Source of the DNA: Planctomycetota bacterium
GTDB lineage: Bacteria > Planctomycetota > Planctomycetia > Pirellulales > Pirellulaceae
Assembly: GCA_963204915.1 (NCBI GenBank)
Contig: CAUJHS010000094.1
Coordinates: forward strand, 1-64,000
Direction of reading: 5' to 3'
DNA length: 64,000 nucleotides
The translations under genes and the position numbers were made by a program. The notes beneath the pieces are model-generated. The model made no database searches. It worked only from the letters and a program-made list of their open reading frames with translations, and was not told the DNA's origin. Each line of letters begins with the position of its first letter. The stretch's first letter is position 1. Below, piece by piece: positions 54,574 to 64,000 of this stretch.

Positions 54574-55854
54574 TCACTCTGCCGCAATGCAGAACAAGTG
54601 CTTCTCGCCTCGAATGAGCAGTCCCTTCGCGGCGGGAACTGGCGAACCGATGATCGACTCGCCCATGTCGTTTTCGGCCAATACTTTGAAGGCGTCATTG
54701 GCCACGCTCGCGACAAACACGACTCCGTCTTCGCGCGGGGCGTACAGCGTGTCGCCCGCGATGAGTGGCGACGCGTAGAAGTTGGGGCGACCCTTGGGGA
54801 ACTCGCCGCTCCAGATCGTGTTGCCGGTGGCCGGGTCTAAGCACTCGACTTCGCCGCGGTCGCGCACGAGGAAGACTTTCCCCTGGTAAACGGCCGGAGT
54901 GGGCACAAACGTGCCGACATCGTCGCGAAGCCACACGCGGTTGGTCTTGGTGACGTCGCCGCTTCCCGTGAGGCGGATTCCATGCAAGCGCGGAACGCCT
55001 CGGTCGTTGCGGCCATAGGCGATGATCGCCATGTCCCCAACAATCACCGGGGATGCGATCGCAGGCCAGAGTTGATTGCCCTCGGGGTTAAAACCGCCGC
55101 ACGACCACACGACCTTGCCGTCCGCCGCGTCGTGAATCGTGAGATGCTCAGCGCCCCACACCAGGATGCATTCCTTACCTTGATGTTGAATGACGAGCGG
55201 AGTCGTGTAGCCGTGGTCGCACTCGGTTGGCGTCTGGTAGTTGCGAGCCGCTTTCCAGACCATCTCCCCGCTTACTTTATCAAACGCTGCGAGCCACGAT
55301 TCCCCTTCGTGCATCCGCACCATGATCACGTGTTTTTCCGTCAACACGGGGGAAGTGCCGTGATCCCAGTACAAAGTATCCTTACCGAAACGAGCTACCA
55401 GGTCGGTTTGCCAGCGGATGCGACCGTCGAGTTCAACCGCCGCGAAGGAGCCGCTCTTGAAAAACACGTACACCGCCTGACCATCGGTGACGGGCGAGGC
55501 GTTGCTGCCCGAGCCATTGCGATGTTTGCCGGCATTCTCTGGACCAAACACCGTGCGCCATTGCTCGGCGCCCTGAAAGTCATAGCAGAGGAGCGCATCG
55601 CGGCCGTCGACCGGCGCCGTGACAAAAATTTGGTCCTTCAGCCAGACCGGCGTCGAACAGCCCTTGCCGGGCAACGGCGTGCGCCACAGATATTGGGCGC
55701 CGCTGAACTTCACCGGGTAATTTCCCTGTTCGACGCTGCCGTTGCTTTGAGGACCGCGCCAAGATCGCCACTCGGCAGGGCCGACAGCCATCGCTTCCTG
55801 GGCGCCCCAACAAATAGTCCACGCGGCGATCAGAACCTTCGTAATATGTGGCAT
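54574..55854 (-). CDS. secreted PQQ-type beta-propeller protein
   Basis: A 426-residue protein with a signal peptide (1-22) and WD/PQQ-like blades: 'YPVKFSGAQYLWRTPLPGKG', 'DFQGAEQWRTVFGPENAGKH', 'DAADGKVVWSCGGFNPEGNQ' and 'DPATGNTIWSGEFPKGRPNF'. The repeated [DS]xxTGxxxW pattern marks PQQ_2 propellers. These are widespread in planctomycetes, and most do not bind PQQ; a scaffold role as in BamB is possible. The start may be ATG 55866 instead. It converges with the sialidase-like gene. Confidence 0.88.
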   Translation of the reverse strand: MPHITKVLIAAWTICWGAQEAMAVGPAEWRSWRGPQSNGSVEQGNYPVKFSGAQYLWRTPLPGKGCSTPVWLKDQIFVTAPVDGRDALLCYDFQGAEQWRTVFGPENAGKHRNGSGSNASPVTDGQAVYVFFKSGSFAAVELDGRIRWQTDLVARFGKDTLYWDHGTSPVLTEKHVIMVRMHEGESWLAAFDKVSGEMVWKAARNYQTPTECDHGYTTPLVIQHQGKECILVWGAEHLTIHDAADGKVVWSCGGFNPEGNQLWPAIASPVIVGDMAIIAYGRNDRGVPRLHGIRLTGSGDVTKTNRVWLRDDVGTFVPTPAVYQGKVFLVRDRGEVECLDPATGNTIWSGEFPKGRPNFYASPLIAGDTLYAPREDGVVFVASVANDAFKVLAENDMGESIIGSPVPAAKGLLIRGEKHLFCIAAE

Positions 55855-56065
55855 GGTCAATTCCATCGAGGAAGGCGAGAAACAAGTCCGCTTCTTAGGA
55901 TACAAGGTTTTAACGCCCGGCAAACAGCCCCCGGCAGGTTTTGCGCGCTGGAGCGATCGGGCGACGATCGATCCCACGTTGGCGAACCGGAATCCCTTCG
56001 GGTCTCCAAGTATTCTGCAAGACGGCGCCTCGAAACTGCGACCGTCATGGTAATTGCCAGCCGCG

Positions 56066-58159
56066 TCAAATGAATGAGGCCGCTCCTGAGGCGACTAACA
56101 TGGGAGAATCGTCGCCGGCTGATGCCTGGCAATTGGCCAAGGCGTCTTGCGCCAGGTCTTCGAGGCGCGTCAGCTCCGCAATCATTTGCGCAAAGTCACT
56201 GGCGTCGGTTAAGTCGTGATTCGCCTCCGCCAGGCGTGAGGCGGCGTGGGCGAGCTCCCGCAGAGCGCAATGCAACTCCTCACTGGGCGGTCGAGCGGCG
56301 TCGAGCATTCGCTGAGGCGTGGGCTGCACGGTTCGATTCACAAGCCAGCGAAGGAGGGTCGCGCGACTTAGCACGCCCACCGGGATTTCGTCGCGAAGCA
56401 CCACAGCTCGCGAGACGGGCGATCTGACGAGGAAGCGGGCCACCTCTTCCGCCGCCACCGACTCGTCATAGGTTACGACCACGCGAGACGCGAGTTGTCG
56501 TAGCGTTTGATGGGAGTCCGCGCCGTGGAGCAAATCCGCCGTGAGCGCCTGGTCTGTCACCAGTCCATAGAGCCTGCCGTTGCCGTCCAGTACGGGAAGC
56601 GAGTCGAGACGCATCTTCAGAAGCAGGCGAGCCGCATCCCACGGAGAGTCGGCGAGCGAAAGAAACGCCGTCACGGGCGCCATAATGTCGCGGGCGAGCA
56701 AGCCGTCCCATGGTCCGCGCAAACACTCGTCGCCGTCCAACGAGTCGTGAGTCAACGAAAACGCGGAAACGACGCGGTTGCGCCCGCTACGCTTTGCGAC
56801 CAAGAGCGCCGTGTCCGCGGCGTCCGCCAACGCCTGCAACTCGGACATGTGTTCGGTAAACTCGCTCACGCCAAAGCTGCACGTGACTGCGAGCCGGCCA
56901 TCGGCGGAAAAGGAGTGGGCCGCCACGTAGGAGCGCAGTCGCTCGGCAACGATCATCGCGTCCTGCTCCGTCGTCTCCGGCAGCAGCACGGCGAATTCCT
57001 CGCCCCCTAATCGGCAAACGAGATCGCTTGCGCGGCATTGCTGCCGGACAACCTCGGCGAACTGCCGCAATACCTGATCGCCCGTCCCGTGTCCCCAGGT
57101 ATCGTTAATCTTCTTAAAGTGGTCGATGTCCGCCACGATCAGCGCGAGGGGAGTTCCGCTTTGCATGGCTCGCCGGAAGTGCGAACTGCCCATGGCGATC
57201 AGGCCGCGTCGATTCAGGACGCCGGTGAGAGGATCGCAAAGCGACGTCCATTTCAACTCCTCGGCGACCTTCTGAGAATGTTCGCGTTGGCGATCCATCC
57301 GGTCGAGAGACCGCGCGGCCCAACCCACGAGCAGGACTAGCGCCATACACATGATCGACGTGTAAATCGTCAGCCCCACATCGCCGTTGAACCAGCGCCA
57401 CGCCTCGCCTTGTAAACAGACCAGGCCCGTCAACACCGGCGCGAGAATCACGGCGGGCAGCACCCACCGTGCGGCTCTTCCACCGGCGGCCTGGCTTTGA
57501 ATGATCGTGATCACTCCATATTCTTGGCGAGAAAGGAGCAACCCCACGCTCAGCGCGATGAACGCGCTGGTGGTATGGATCGCCATGGACGATGGCCCGA
57601 GCTGATACAAGATCGGCGCCTGATAGAGGTAACCCACCAGGGCTCGGGCGGAAATTAAAAGTGGAAGAAGAAGGATCCACGGCGCCGTCCGCGCGAAAAG
57701 CGATGGCCCAGGCGGAAAGACGATCACAAGTCCCAAAAGGATGAAATTCAAGGCGGTCACGGGCGACATTCGGCCCGGATGTACAGTTTCACACGCCGAG
57801 GAAGATTCGACGATCAGCCAGTTGTCGATGCCGAAGCTCCATCCTCCTAGGTACTCGGCAAGCGTCGCACTCGCCAGCAGGATGACGCCCGCGGCGGCAA
57901 ACTTTGCACCGGCGATGGGCAACTTTCCACCTGGCCAAACCGTCAAGACCAGTGACGCCCCCAACACCATGAACGATAGCGCGGTGTTGGCTTTCATGCT
58001 GACAAACTCGGGCGAAATGCTCTTCAGGGCCGCGACATCAAAAATCCATCCGGCCATGGCGCTGGCGCCCAGCAGGAACGTAATGACGCCGCAGATCAGT
58101 AGGATGTATCCTCCAACTTCCGGCCGATGAGGACGCTTTCGACGATCTGTCATATTCAC
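56066..58159 (-). CDS. membrane diguanylate cyclase with tandem CBS domains
   Basis: A 697-residue protein. About eight hydrophobic helices (18-285) form a membrane sensor. A GGDEF domain (about 300-465) has the active motif GGEEF at 385-389 and an inhibitory-site RxxD (R376, D379) five residues before it, so product feedback is likely. Two CBS domains follow (about 485-625), then a ~70-residue helical tail. It should make cyclic di-GMP under control of a membrane signal and of an adenine nucleotide or similar ligand bound by the CBS pair. A GGDEF followed by CBS is less common than the reverse order. Confidence 0.92.
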   Translation of the reverse strand: MNMTDRRKRPHRPEVGGYILLICGVITFLLGASAMAGWIFDVAALKSISPEFVSMKANTALSFMVLGASLVLTVWPGGKLPIAGAKFAAAGVILLASATLAEYLGGWSFGIDNWLIVESSSACETVHPGRMSPVTALNFILLGLVIVFPPGPSLFARTAPWILLLPLLISARALVGYLYQAPILYQLGPSSMAIHTTSAFIALSVGLLLSRQEYGVITIIQSQAAGGRAARWVLPAVILAPVLTGLVCLQGEAWRWFNGDVGLTIYTSIMCMALVLLVGWAARSLDRMDRQREHSQKVAEELKWTSLCDPLTGVLNRRGLIAMGSSHFRRAMQSGTPLALIVADIDHFKKINDTWGHGTGDQVLRQFAEVVRQQCRASDLVCRLGGEEFAVLLPETTEQDAMIVAERLRSYVAAHSFSADGRLAVTCSFGVSEFTEHMSELQALADAADTALLVAKRSGRNRVVSAFSLTHDSLDGDECLRGPWDGLLARDIMAPVTAFLSLADSPWDAARLLLKMRLDSLPVLDGNGRLYGLVTDQALTADLLHGADSHQTLRQLASRVVVTYDESVAAEEVARFLVRSPVSRAVVLRDEIPVGVLSRATLLRWLVNRTVQPTPQRMLDAARPPSEELHCALRELAHAASRLAEANHDLTDASDFAQMIAELTRLEDLAQDALANCQASAGDDSPMLVASGAASFI

Positions 58160-58624
58160 ATACGAAGCACAATGAAGAAGCCCCTAACTCGCAATCCTAG
58201 CACCTAGATTCGCATTCCACGGGTTGGTTCGCCGTGAGACGCCCGAGCAATCCGATCATCGCGACTGTAACGCTCGTAAAGGCGTCCAACGCCGCCGGGG
58301 CGAACTCATGGTAGGGCGATTCTCGCACCCAAGAGCAGGGAAACGCCCATCGTCGAACCGCCAATCCCTTCATGCCCGAAGCGTTCGCGCGTTGAAAGCG
58401 GTCGCCGTCCCCCTGCGCTGAGCGCATCATGAAACTTCAATCGATCCTGTAGCAGGATGTGTGAAGAAAGGTCGCGCAGGTTTCAGCAGAATCTCATGAT
58501 TGCGCCGATGTGCTCCACCCTCGGGAAATCGCCGCGTCGTGCAGCCTGCTCAATCTTTACTCGTGCAGGCAATGAATGGTCTTCCGATCCTCGGTAGTGA
58601 CCAACTTGATTATCGTCGGGGTGA
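58160..58624. other. intergenic region without a recognised gene
   Basis: Only short frames; the longest minus frame (58197-58430) has no recognisable motif. It probably carries the leader of the diguanylate cyclase gene. Confidence 0.4.
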
Positions 58625-59077
58625 TCAGGGTGAGTCTTCTTTGTTGAGATCTAAACGGTCCGGGGTTTCGGCGCGTTGTTGGCCACTGGGTCGGGAAGGC
58701 CGATTCAAGGTTGGATGGGCGTCGTGCCGTGCGACCGTTCGCGCCAAGATCGACAACAGGACGTGATCTTCAAACGGCTTATGCAGAAATCCCAGGGCCC
58801 CGGCTTGCATGGCTAGCTCGCGGGCAAGGTCGTCGTCGTGGGCCGTAATGAATACAATCGGAATGCGTTGCTGGTCGGCCGCCAGCCGCTGTTGCAATTG
58901 CAAGCCGCTCATGCCCGAGAGGCGTACATCGAGCACAAGGCAGTCCGGCGGAGGAAGCCTGGCTTCCAGAAACTCCTCGGCGCTGGTGAACGACTCGACG
59001 ATCATTCCCGCCGAGCGAATCAGACGCTGCAGCGCCTTGCGCACCGAGGGGTCATCGTCAATGATGAAAACCTTCAC
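58625..59077 (-). CDS. single-receiver response regulator
   Basis: A 150-residue protein with a FixJ-type receiver: acidic D7-D9 in 'VFIIDDDPSVRKAL', phospho-acceptor D50 in 'DCLVLDVRLSGMSG', 'PIVFITAHDDD' and 'FLHKPFEDHVLL'. There is no output domain; the last ~30 residues are Pro/Arg-rich. It may act through protein contact, perhaps with the nearby diguanylate cyclase. The GTG at 59077 begins the homology and is preceded by a GGTAA-like site; the frame is open further upstream to 59134. Confidence 0.85.
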   Translation of the reverse strand: MKVFIIDDDPSVRKALQRLIRSAGMIVESFTSAEEFLEARLPPPDCLVLDVRLSGMSGLQLQQRLAADQQRIPIVFITAHDDDLARELAMQAGALGFLHKPFEDHVLLSILARTVARHDAHPTLNRPSRPSGQQRAETPDRLDLNKEDSP

Positions 59078-59380
59078 AAAATTACCGCGTTTCTCTTGCG
59101 CTGGCCGTGGCTCTCCGCAATGCGCATACGTCACAATCCGTCGATAGGTTGACGGTCCAACGCTGCGCGGCTCAAAACATGCGTCTTTGCGAACCGGCGC
59201 TGCTTAAGGGTAGCCCCCACGCGCCCGAGTGACCATTGGCCTTTGGTCCAACCACGGCGGCACGTTCGGTACAGGGTTTTCGGAACGGGGAAGAAGAAAC
59301 GAATGGGTGAGAGATCGAAGCCGGGGCCCTCTTGCGGTAAGATGCTTTGCGACCGATTATCCGTTGCGGAGAAACCCGCC

Positions 59381-60931
59381 ATGTCGCGACCATGCTTCCT
59401 CTTCCTCGTGATGTTTGGGCTACTGGCGTGCTGCGAAGTAAACCGTGTCGCGGCAAACGACGCCACAGCGATTGCGAATACCATTGACCGGCATATCCAA
59501 CGGCGACTCGACTTGGAGAAAGCGCCGCAGGCGGCGCAATCCCAGGATGCGGAATTCCTCCGCCGGGTTTTCCTCGATTTGCACGGCGTCGTTCCTCCCG
59601 TCGAGCGGACGCGGCGGTTTCTTGCGAGCGAAAACAGCCACAAGCGAACCGAGCTGATCGACGAACTTTTGGCCAGTCCGCGGTACGGTGAGTACATGGG
59701 CGATCTTTGGCGGGGACGGCTTATCTCGCCGCTGGCGAACGAACAGCGAGTGCAATCGCAGCGCTTTGCCGACTGGTTGGCCGATCGGTTCAATCGCAAT
59801 GATGGCTGGGACCGGATTGCCTACGACTTAGTAACCGCGGCGGGCAAGATCGAGGAGAACCCCGCCGTAACCTACTTGATCGAAGGGCGGCATCCGCTCA
59901 GCGTGACCGATCTGACCGATCTCAGCTCGCGTTACTTTCTCGGAGTTCGGCTCAACTGTGCTCAGTGCCATGACCATCCCTTCGTCGAGTGGAAGCGCGA
60001 AGACTACTGGGGTATGGCGGCGTTCTTCGCACCGATTCAAACGCCAAACCGTCCCAAAATGGTCTACACGGCGGGAGTGCAGGATGATCCCAGAATGACC
60101 TTAGCTTCGGTGCAAAACGCCGACGCCATTGAGGGGTTTCAATCACAGCCGCCGACGTTTCTTGGCGGCGAGACGTTGCAAACCGTCGGCAACGCTCGTT
60201 TGCGCGCCGCGCTGGCGGAGTGGATGACGTCGCCGGAGAATCCCTATTTCGCACGGGCCATGGTGAACCGCATGTGGTGGCAATTTTTTGGCCGTGGCAT
60301 TGTCAACCCGGTCGATGATATGCACAGCGGCAATGCGCCGTCTCACCCCGAACTGCTGGAGGATTTGAGCCGACAATTCGCCGAGTCGGGGTTTGACTTG
60401 AAGCTCCTTTGCCGTTCCATCGTCCAGAGCCGCACGTATCAACAAACCAGTCGTCCCGGACCGCAGCCCAATGCCGAAGACCAGCTTTTCGCTCGCATGC
60501 CCGTGAAGGTGTTGACAGCCGAACAATTGTACGACTCGCTGGTGCAAATTCTGGGGCCGCCAGCGAAAACGCCGGCCATCGATGCGCGTTTGGGGGCTCG
60601 GCATGAATTCTGCCAATTCTTCGCGAGTGACGGCGATCCCGATCCAACGCGCTACGACCGCGGTATTCCGCACGTGCTGCGGTTGATGAACTCACCGCAA
60701 TTCGCGGGCCGAAGTATTTCGACACTGACCTCTCGGCGAGGGGGTTCTGAATTCTCGGAGGAGGACGCGGCAAACGAGTTGTTCCTGACGATCTTGGCCC
60801 GCTATCCCACCGACCAGGATCTTGAGCTGTTTCGCGACTGGCGGCGTCGCGCGGGTGAGCCGTTCGACGGGGCCTATCGGGAGCTGGCTTGGGCGCTCCT
60901 CATGAGCAGCGAGTTCGCATTGAACCATTAA
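59381..60931 (+). CDS. DUF1549/DUF1553 protein without a cytochrome domain
   Basis: A 516-residue exported protein. Signal peptide 1-26, DUF1549 (about 30-225) with 'FLRRVFLDLHGVVPPVERTR' and the motif 'NCAQCHDHPFVEWKREDYWG', and DUF1553 (about 270-510) with 'ARAMVNRMWWQFFGRGIVNP'. Unlike the larger homologue at 13096 it lacks the N-terminal PSCyt1 domain, a known short form. GGAG precedes the ATG. Its DUF1501 partner follows after 18 bases. Function outside the cytoplasm is presumed but unproven. Confidence 0.93.
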   Translation: MSRPCFLFLVMFGLLACCEVNRVAANDATAIANTIDRHIQRRLDLEKAPQAAQSQDAEFLRRVFLDLHGVVPPVERTRRFLASENSHKRTELIDELLASPRYGEYMGDLWRGRLISPLANEQRVQSQRFADWLADRFNRNDGWDRIAYDLVTAAGKIEENPAVTYLIEGRHPLSVTDLTDLSSRYFLGVRLNCAQCHDHPFVEWKREDYWGMAAFFAPIQTPNRPKMVYTAGVQDDPRMTLASVQNADAIEGFQSQPPTFLGGETLQTVGNARLRAALAEWMTSPENPYFARAMVNRMWWQFFGRGIVNPVDDMHSGNAPSHPELLEDLSRQFAESGFDLKLLCRSIVQSRTYQQTSRPGPQPNAEDQLFARMPVKVLTAEQLYDSLVQILGPPAKTPAIDARLGARHEFCQFFASDGDPDPTRYDRGIPHVLRLMNSPQFAGRSISTLTSRRGGSEFSEEDAANELFLTILARYPTDQDLELFRDWRRRAGEPFDGAYRELAWALLMSSEFALNH

Positions 60932-60949
60932 ATTCTCAGGAGGTTGCCA

Positions 60950-62224
60950 ATGTCGGGTACGATCACACGACGCTCGGTGCTTGCCTTGGCAGCCGCAAGC
61001 GGAACGCTCAGCGGCTGGCTGGGGCGACTGGCGGCGCATGCGGCCGAACAGCCCGCGGCGAAGTCATGCATCCTGCTGTGGATGTCGGGCGGGCCAAGCC
61101 ATATTGATACGTTTGACCTCAAACCGACCGCGCCGATCAATATTCGGGGCGAGTTTCGGCCTATCAACACCGCGGTCTCTGGCATTCAGATCAGCGAGCA
61201 CTTTCCCAAGTTCGCACAATTGATGTCGCATGCGGCTGTGCTTCGCAGCATGAGCACTGTTGAGTCGGATCATCAGCTCGCCACGTACCATCTCCACACA
61301 GGCTACCAAAAACGCGCGGGAGGAGTGGCGTTTCCGAGCTTGGGCGCGCTGGTGTCTCAAGAACTGGGCTCGCAGGATTTCCCATTGCCGAATTGCGTTT
61401 GTATTGGCGCCGGACCTCGGCATGCAACGCGCTCCGGCTTCCTGGGACCAAACCATCAGCCGCTGGACGTGACGAACCCTGAGCGCGGAACGGACTTTCT
61501 CGAACCACTGACTAGTCAAGCCGAGTTCAATCGACAATATGATCTAGTTCGTCGCTTCAACTCGTCCTTCGAACAGTCCTATGGCGCTGAAGCGGCCCGC
61601 GCTCATACGGCGGCGCTCGATCGAGCAGTTCGATTGATGACCGCGGAACAAAAACAGGCGTTCGACGTGACCCGCGAGCCGGACAACATTCGCGACCGTT
61701 ACGGCCGAGGAGCGTTTGGCCAAGGGTGCCTGATGGCTCGGCGGTTGGTGGAAACAGGCGTGCGGTTTGTCGAAGTGATGCTGGGCGATGGCGTGGGTTG
61801 GGACACCCACCGCGATAACTTCCCGCGCACGAAGACGCTGTCAACGGAGGCCGACCTGGGTATGGCGGCGTTGATCGAGGATTTGCGCGATCGTGGGCGC
61901 CTCGACTCGACCTTGGTCATCTGGATGGGCGAATTTGGCCGCTCCCCACAGACCACGAGCGGCGGCGGACGTAATCACTGGGCGCGCGCCTGGAGCAGCG
62001 TCTTAGCCGGGGGCGGGATACGCGGCGGGCAGGTCATCGGTCGCACTGACGCGGAGGGGGCCGAAGTCGTGGAACGCCCCATCCGTGTCACCGATTTCCT
62101 CGCCACCATTTGCACGATCTTAGAAATCGACTATACCCGGTCAAATCGTGCGCCAGGCAGTGATCGGCCCATCCCGATTGTGGATAACACCAAGCCGATA
62201 AGTATCATCAAAGAATTGTTCTAA
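60950..62224 (+). CDS. DUF1501 protein with Tat-type signal
   Basis: A 424-residue protein with 'ITRRSVLALAAASGTLSGWL' as twin-arginine signal, then 'SCILLWMSGGPSHIDTFDLK', 'VRFVEVMLGDGVGWDTHRDN' and 'STLVIWMGEFGRSPQTTSGG', all typical of DUF1501. CAGGAGG lies six bases before the ATG, which decides the start. It pairs with the DUF1549/1553 gene upstream as in the operon at 13096-16918. A strong hairpin follows its stop. Confidence 0.94.
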   Translation: MSGTITRRSVLALAAASGTLSGWLGRLAAHAAEQPAAKSCILLWMSGGPSHIDTFDLKPTAPINIRGEFRPINTAVSGIQISEHFPKFAQLMSHAAVLRSMSTVESDHQLATYHLHTGYQKRAGGVAFPSLGALVSQELGSQDFPLPNCVCIGAGPRHATRSGFLGPNHQPLDVTNPERGTDFLEPLTSQAEFNRQYDLVRRFNSSFEQSYGAEAARAHTAALDRAVRLMTAEQKQAFDVTREPDNIRDRYGRGAFGQGCLMARRLVETGVRFVEVMLGDGVGWDTHRDNFPRTKTLSTEADLGMAALIEDLRDRGRLDSTLVIWMGEFGRSPQTTSGGGRNHWARAWSSVLAGGGIRGGQVIGRTDAEGAEVVERPIRVTDFLATICTILEIDYTRSNRAPGSDRPIPIVDNTKPISIIKELF

Positions 62225-62265
62225 AGCGTATTTCCTCGAGGTGTGATGACTTCTTCCGTGTGGTC

Positions 62266-62307
62266 CCCTCGCTCCGCGAGTGGTTTCCGACACTCGCGGA
62301 GCGAGGG
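62266..62307. terminator. strong convergent hairpin after the DUF1501 gene
   Basis: Perfect 17-base-pair stem (62266-62282 with 62291-62307, 8-base loop). A second 9-base-pair stem follows at 62321-62342. There is no T run, but the position between converging genes suggests a terminator or a dispersed palindromic repeat. Confidence 0.6.
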
Positions 62308-62444
62308 CGCCGCATTGGGGGCGTTTCACCTGCGTGAAACGCGCTCTAGCCGGCAAGCCCGTTTCCCAATGTCCAGTCCGTCGGCGTGGGCGGGTCCACG
62401 TCGACGGAAAAGATGAAAGCGGCGATGAACCGCCGCACCCTAAA

Positions 62445-64000
62445 TTAGCGCGATGCGACCACGGGCAAGGAATTGCCGGAGAGACGATTCACCAACACCA
62501 CCACGTCCCCCGTGAGCGGCTGCTTGCCGAGGAGGTCTCGCTGCTGCCGGCGGAAGGCGTCCCAGGCTTCGCCTCCGGCGCGGCGGCACGCAATCGCCGT
62601 GAGAGCCGCTAAATCGTCTCCGTAAACGCCCTGGTTCACCAATTCCACCAACGGCGCCAAGTCGATCTCCGCCGCGTTCTCGGCAAGGAGCGCCGCGGTC
62701 AGCGTACGCACTTGCAGAAAGAAGCCGGCGTCGCCTTTCAGCTGGCCAATGGCTTGAGTCGCTTCGCGGCGGAACGTGGCGTCCTTAGAGGCCAGTGCGG
62801 CGTAGAGCGTTGCGATCGCTGAGTGCGGCTCGTCGGGAGTCATTTTCAGGTTCGCGATAGTTCGCTCTCCCACAGGCGGCGTCAACTTGGCGACGTGCTC
62901 GGCCAAGGTTTGCAGCTCGCCTTCATCAGGAAGCGCTCGGGCGGATTCCATGACTGCCCAGGCCGAACGCATCATCACGCCGGGGGACTTGGCCTCCAAA
63001 AGTTTCATTGTCTCCGGCCGACGCCAGGCGATTTGCAACTCGGTGAGCGCTTCCAAGTCAAGGCGGCGGTCGGCCGCCGCCGCCAAGAGCCGCCAGGCAA
63101 AGGCGTCGTGGGAGGCAATCACTTGCAGGCGGCGCAATGCTTCGCGGGCGTTGACAAGATCGTCCTTGCGGTCGCTGGCCCGCTTCGCCGTTTTCGCGCG
63201 AAGTTCAGCCGCGGCCTTGCCGAGCCGGCCCTGGGCTTTGCCGTCGCTCAAGAGACTTGCGACTTCCGCCATGCGGTCGTGCGACGTCGGCGCCGCAATC
63301 ACCAGCAGTTGGCCGGGAGCGAACCACTCGACTCGGGCGTCCTGCGGCAACTCGGATCGCACCGCCGCGAGGAACGCAGCAGCTTCCTGCTTCGCGATTT
63401 CAATTCGCTTCTGCGGGTCCTGCTCTTTGTTCAGTTCCTCGGGAGAGAGCAAGGCGATCGGCGAGACATCGTAGATCCACGGCGAGACGCCTTCGCGCCG
63501 CCGCGTGGATTGCACGCTCACCGCGCCGTCCTTGACGAACCACTCCAGCCTCTCTGGCTGCAACGTCCAATCGAGCGCTTCGGTCACGGTGGCGCCGCGA
63601 AGATCGAGATAGGTGACGCGCAGCTCATCGCGATTGAGCAGCTCGGCCGCGTCCGCCAGGCTGCTGCGGACAACGCGGATGTCGATACCCGCCGCTTCGC
63701 CGATCATCTGCAGCGCTTCCGAGAGCGACTTATCCCGGATCACCAGATCGAGCCGCTTCTCCAGTTGCGGCGTCGCTTTGGTCCAGCCTTCTTTCTCCTG
63801 CGCGCGAATCTCTTCGATGTGGGCCAGCGCCGCGGAAGCCGTTTCGCCTGCCGAAGCGCCGAAGTTCGCTAACGCCGCATCCAAAAAATACGCCGTGAAC
63901 AGCCTTTCGCGGGCCTCCGCGAGCTTGCCCTCCTTGAGCAAATTTCGTCCTTGGTCCAGCGCTTGGGCTGCGTCCTGCACCATGGGTGAAAAATCATTCG
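62445..64000 (-). CDS. secretin-N/STN-like domain protein, partial
   Basis: At least 517 residues; the frame runs off the right edge, so the N-terminus is not seen (an internal ATG lies at 63983). Near the start of the visible part is a tetratricopeptide-like helix pair ('LKEGKLAEARERLFTAYFLD'), then an STN-like domain ('KSLSEALQMIGEAAGIDIRV', 'VTYLDLRGATVTEALDWTLQ'), and a long helical C-terminal half with HEAT-like repeats. STN domains occur in secretins and TonB receptors, but no secretin core follows. Envelope location is likely; role unknown. Confidence 0.7.
   Translation of the reverse strand, partial: NDFSPMVQDAAQALDQGRNLLKEGKLAEARERLFTAYFLDAALANFGASAGETASAALAHIEEIRAQEKEGWTKATPQLEKRLDLVIRDKSLSEALQMIGEAAGIDIRVVRSSLADAAELLNRDELRVTYLDLRGATVTEALDWTLQPERLEWFVKDGAVSVQSTRRREGVSPWIYDVSPIALLSPEELNKEQDPQKRIEIAKQEAAAFLAAVRSELPQDARVEWFAPGQLLVIAAPTSHDRMAEVASLLSDGKAQGRLGKAAAELRAKTAKRASDRKDDLVNAREALRRLQVIASHDAFAWRLLAAAADRRLDLEALTELQIAWRRPETMKLLEAKSPGVMMRSAWAVMESARALPDEGELQTLAEHVAKLTPPVGERTIANLKMTPDEPHSAIATLYAALASKDATFRREATQAIGQLKGDAGFFLQVRTLTAALLAENAAEIDLAPLVELVNQGVYGDDLAALTAIACRRAGGEAWDAFRRQQRDLLGKQPLTGDVVVLVNRLSGNSLPVVASR

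Noticed and set aside
55853-56073. Plus-strand continuation of a long frame from 54982
   Set aside because: Antisense shadow of the PQQ-propeller gene running into the intergenic space; no domain.
1-64000. CRISPR arrays, rRNA genes or tRNA genes (including tRNA-Sec)
   Set aside because: No regularly spaced direct repeats, rRNA-like stretches or clear cloverleaf sequences were noticed by eye; a tRNA scan was not possible.

Overview
This window looks like a chromosomal segment of a planctomycete, probably of the Pirellulales type. The markers are: two operons pairing a DUF1549/DUF1553 protein with a DUF1501 protein (one with a planctomycete cytochrome c head), a DUF1080 protein, a run of formylglycine-type sulfatases, a BlaI/BlaR1-like pair with an enormous extracytoplasmic region, a giant surface protein with an LEPR-XLL-like export motif, and archaeal-type C1-transfer (fhc/fwd) genes. 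The DNA is GC-rich. Assignments rest on reading the sequence and on family knowledge; no database search was run.

Layout. 1-1200 is a mobile-element graveyard: an IS5-family transposase with a probable -1 frameshift, a cut tyrosine recombinase, and an IS4-like fragment. 1655-7802 is the BlaI repressor and a 1920-residue BlaR1-like metalloprotease. 8459-11686 holds an RRM RNA-binding protein, two copies of an unannotated ~52-residue basic protein family, two hypothetical genes and a fatty-acid desaturase coupled to one of those small genes. 12049-18009 has an internally deleted IS630, a cytochrome/DUF1549/DUF1553 + DUF1501 operon, a RibD-like reductase and an IS256 tail. 18044-21700 is a giant Ig-repeat surface protein. 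21946-27533 has a NarL-type two-component pair, a VIT-family transporter, a deleted P1B ATPase, a cytochrome b561 and several decayed genes. 27663-36410 is a sulfated-glycan utilisation cluster: three intact sulfatases, an acetylesterase-like protein, a DUF6288 protein and a fourth sulfatase cut by an IS21 fragment.

36741-41861 (minus strand) is the highlight: genes for FwdD, a 51-residue protein, FhcB, FhcA and FhcC of formylmethanofuran dehydrogenase. fhcB is split by a single in-frame TGA exactly where the Mo/W-ligating cysteine belongs. A hairpin with a G in its small apical loop follows at the distance expected of a bacterial SECIS, so this is most simply a selenocysteine-containing formylmethanofuran dehydrogenase in a bacterium. 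fhcD is absent from the cluster.

42258-64000 carries a DUF1080 protein, DinB, DUF1801 and ParB-like proteins, a Cys-rich secreted protein, a carbonic-anhydrase-like/SbtA/CysD run, a parallel beta-helix glycan enzyme, a sialidase-like gene interrupted by an amber codon, a PQQ-type propeller, a diguanylate cyclase with CBS domains, a single-domain response regulator, a second DUF1549/1553 + DUF1501 operon, and a partial gene at the right edge. Overall the region combines sulfated-polysaccharide degradation, one-carbon oxidation, signalling and many broken mobile elements.
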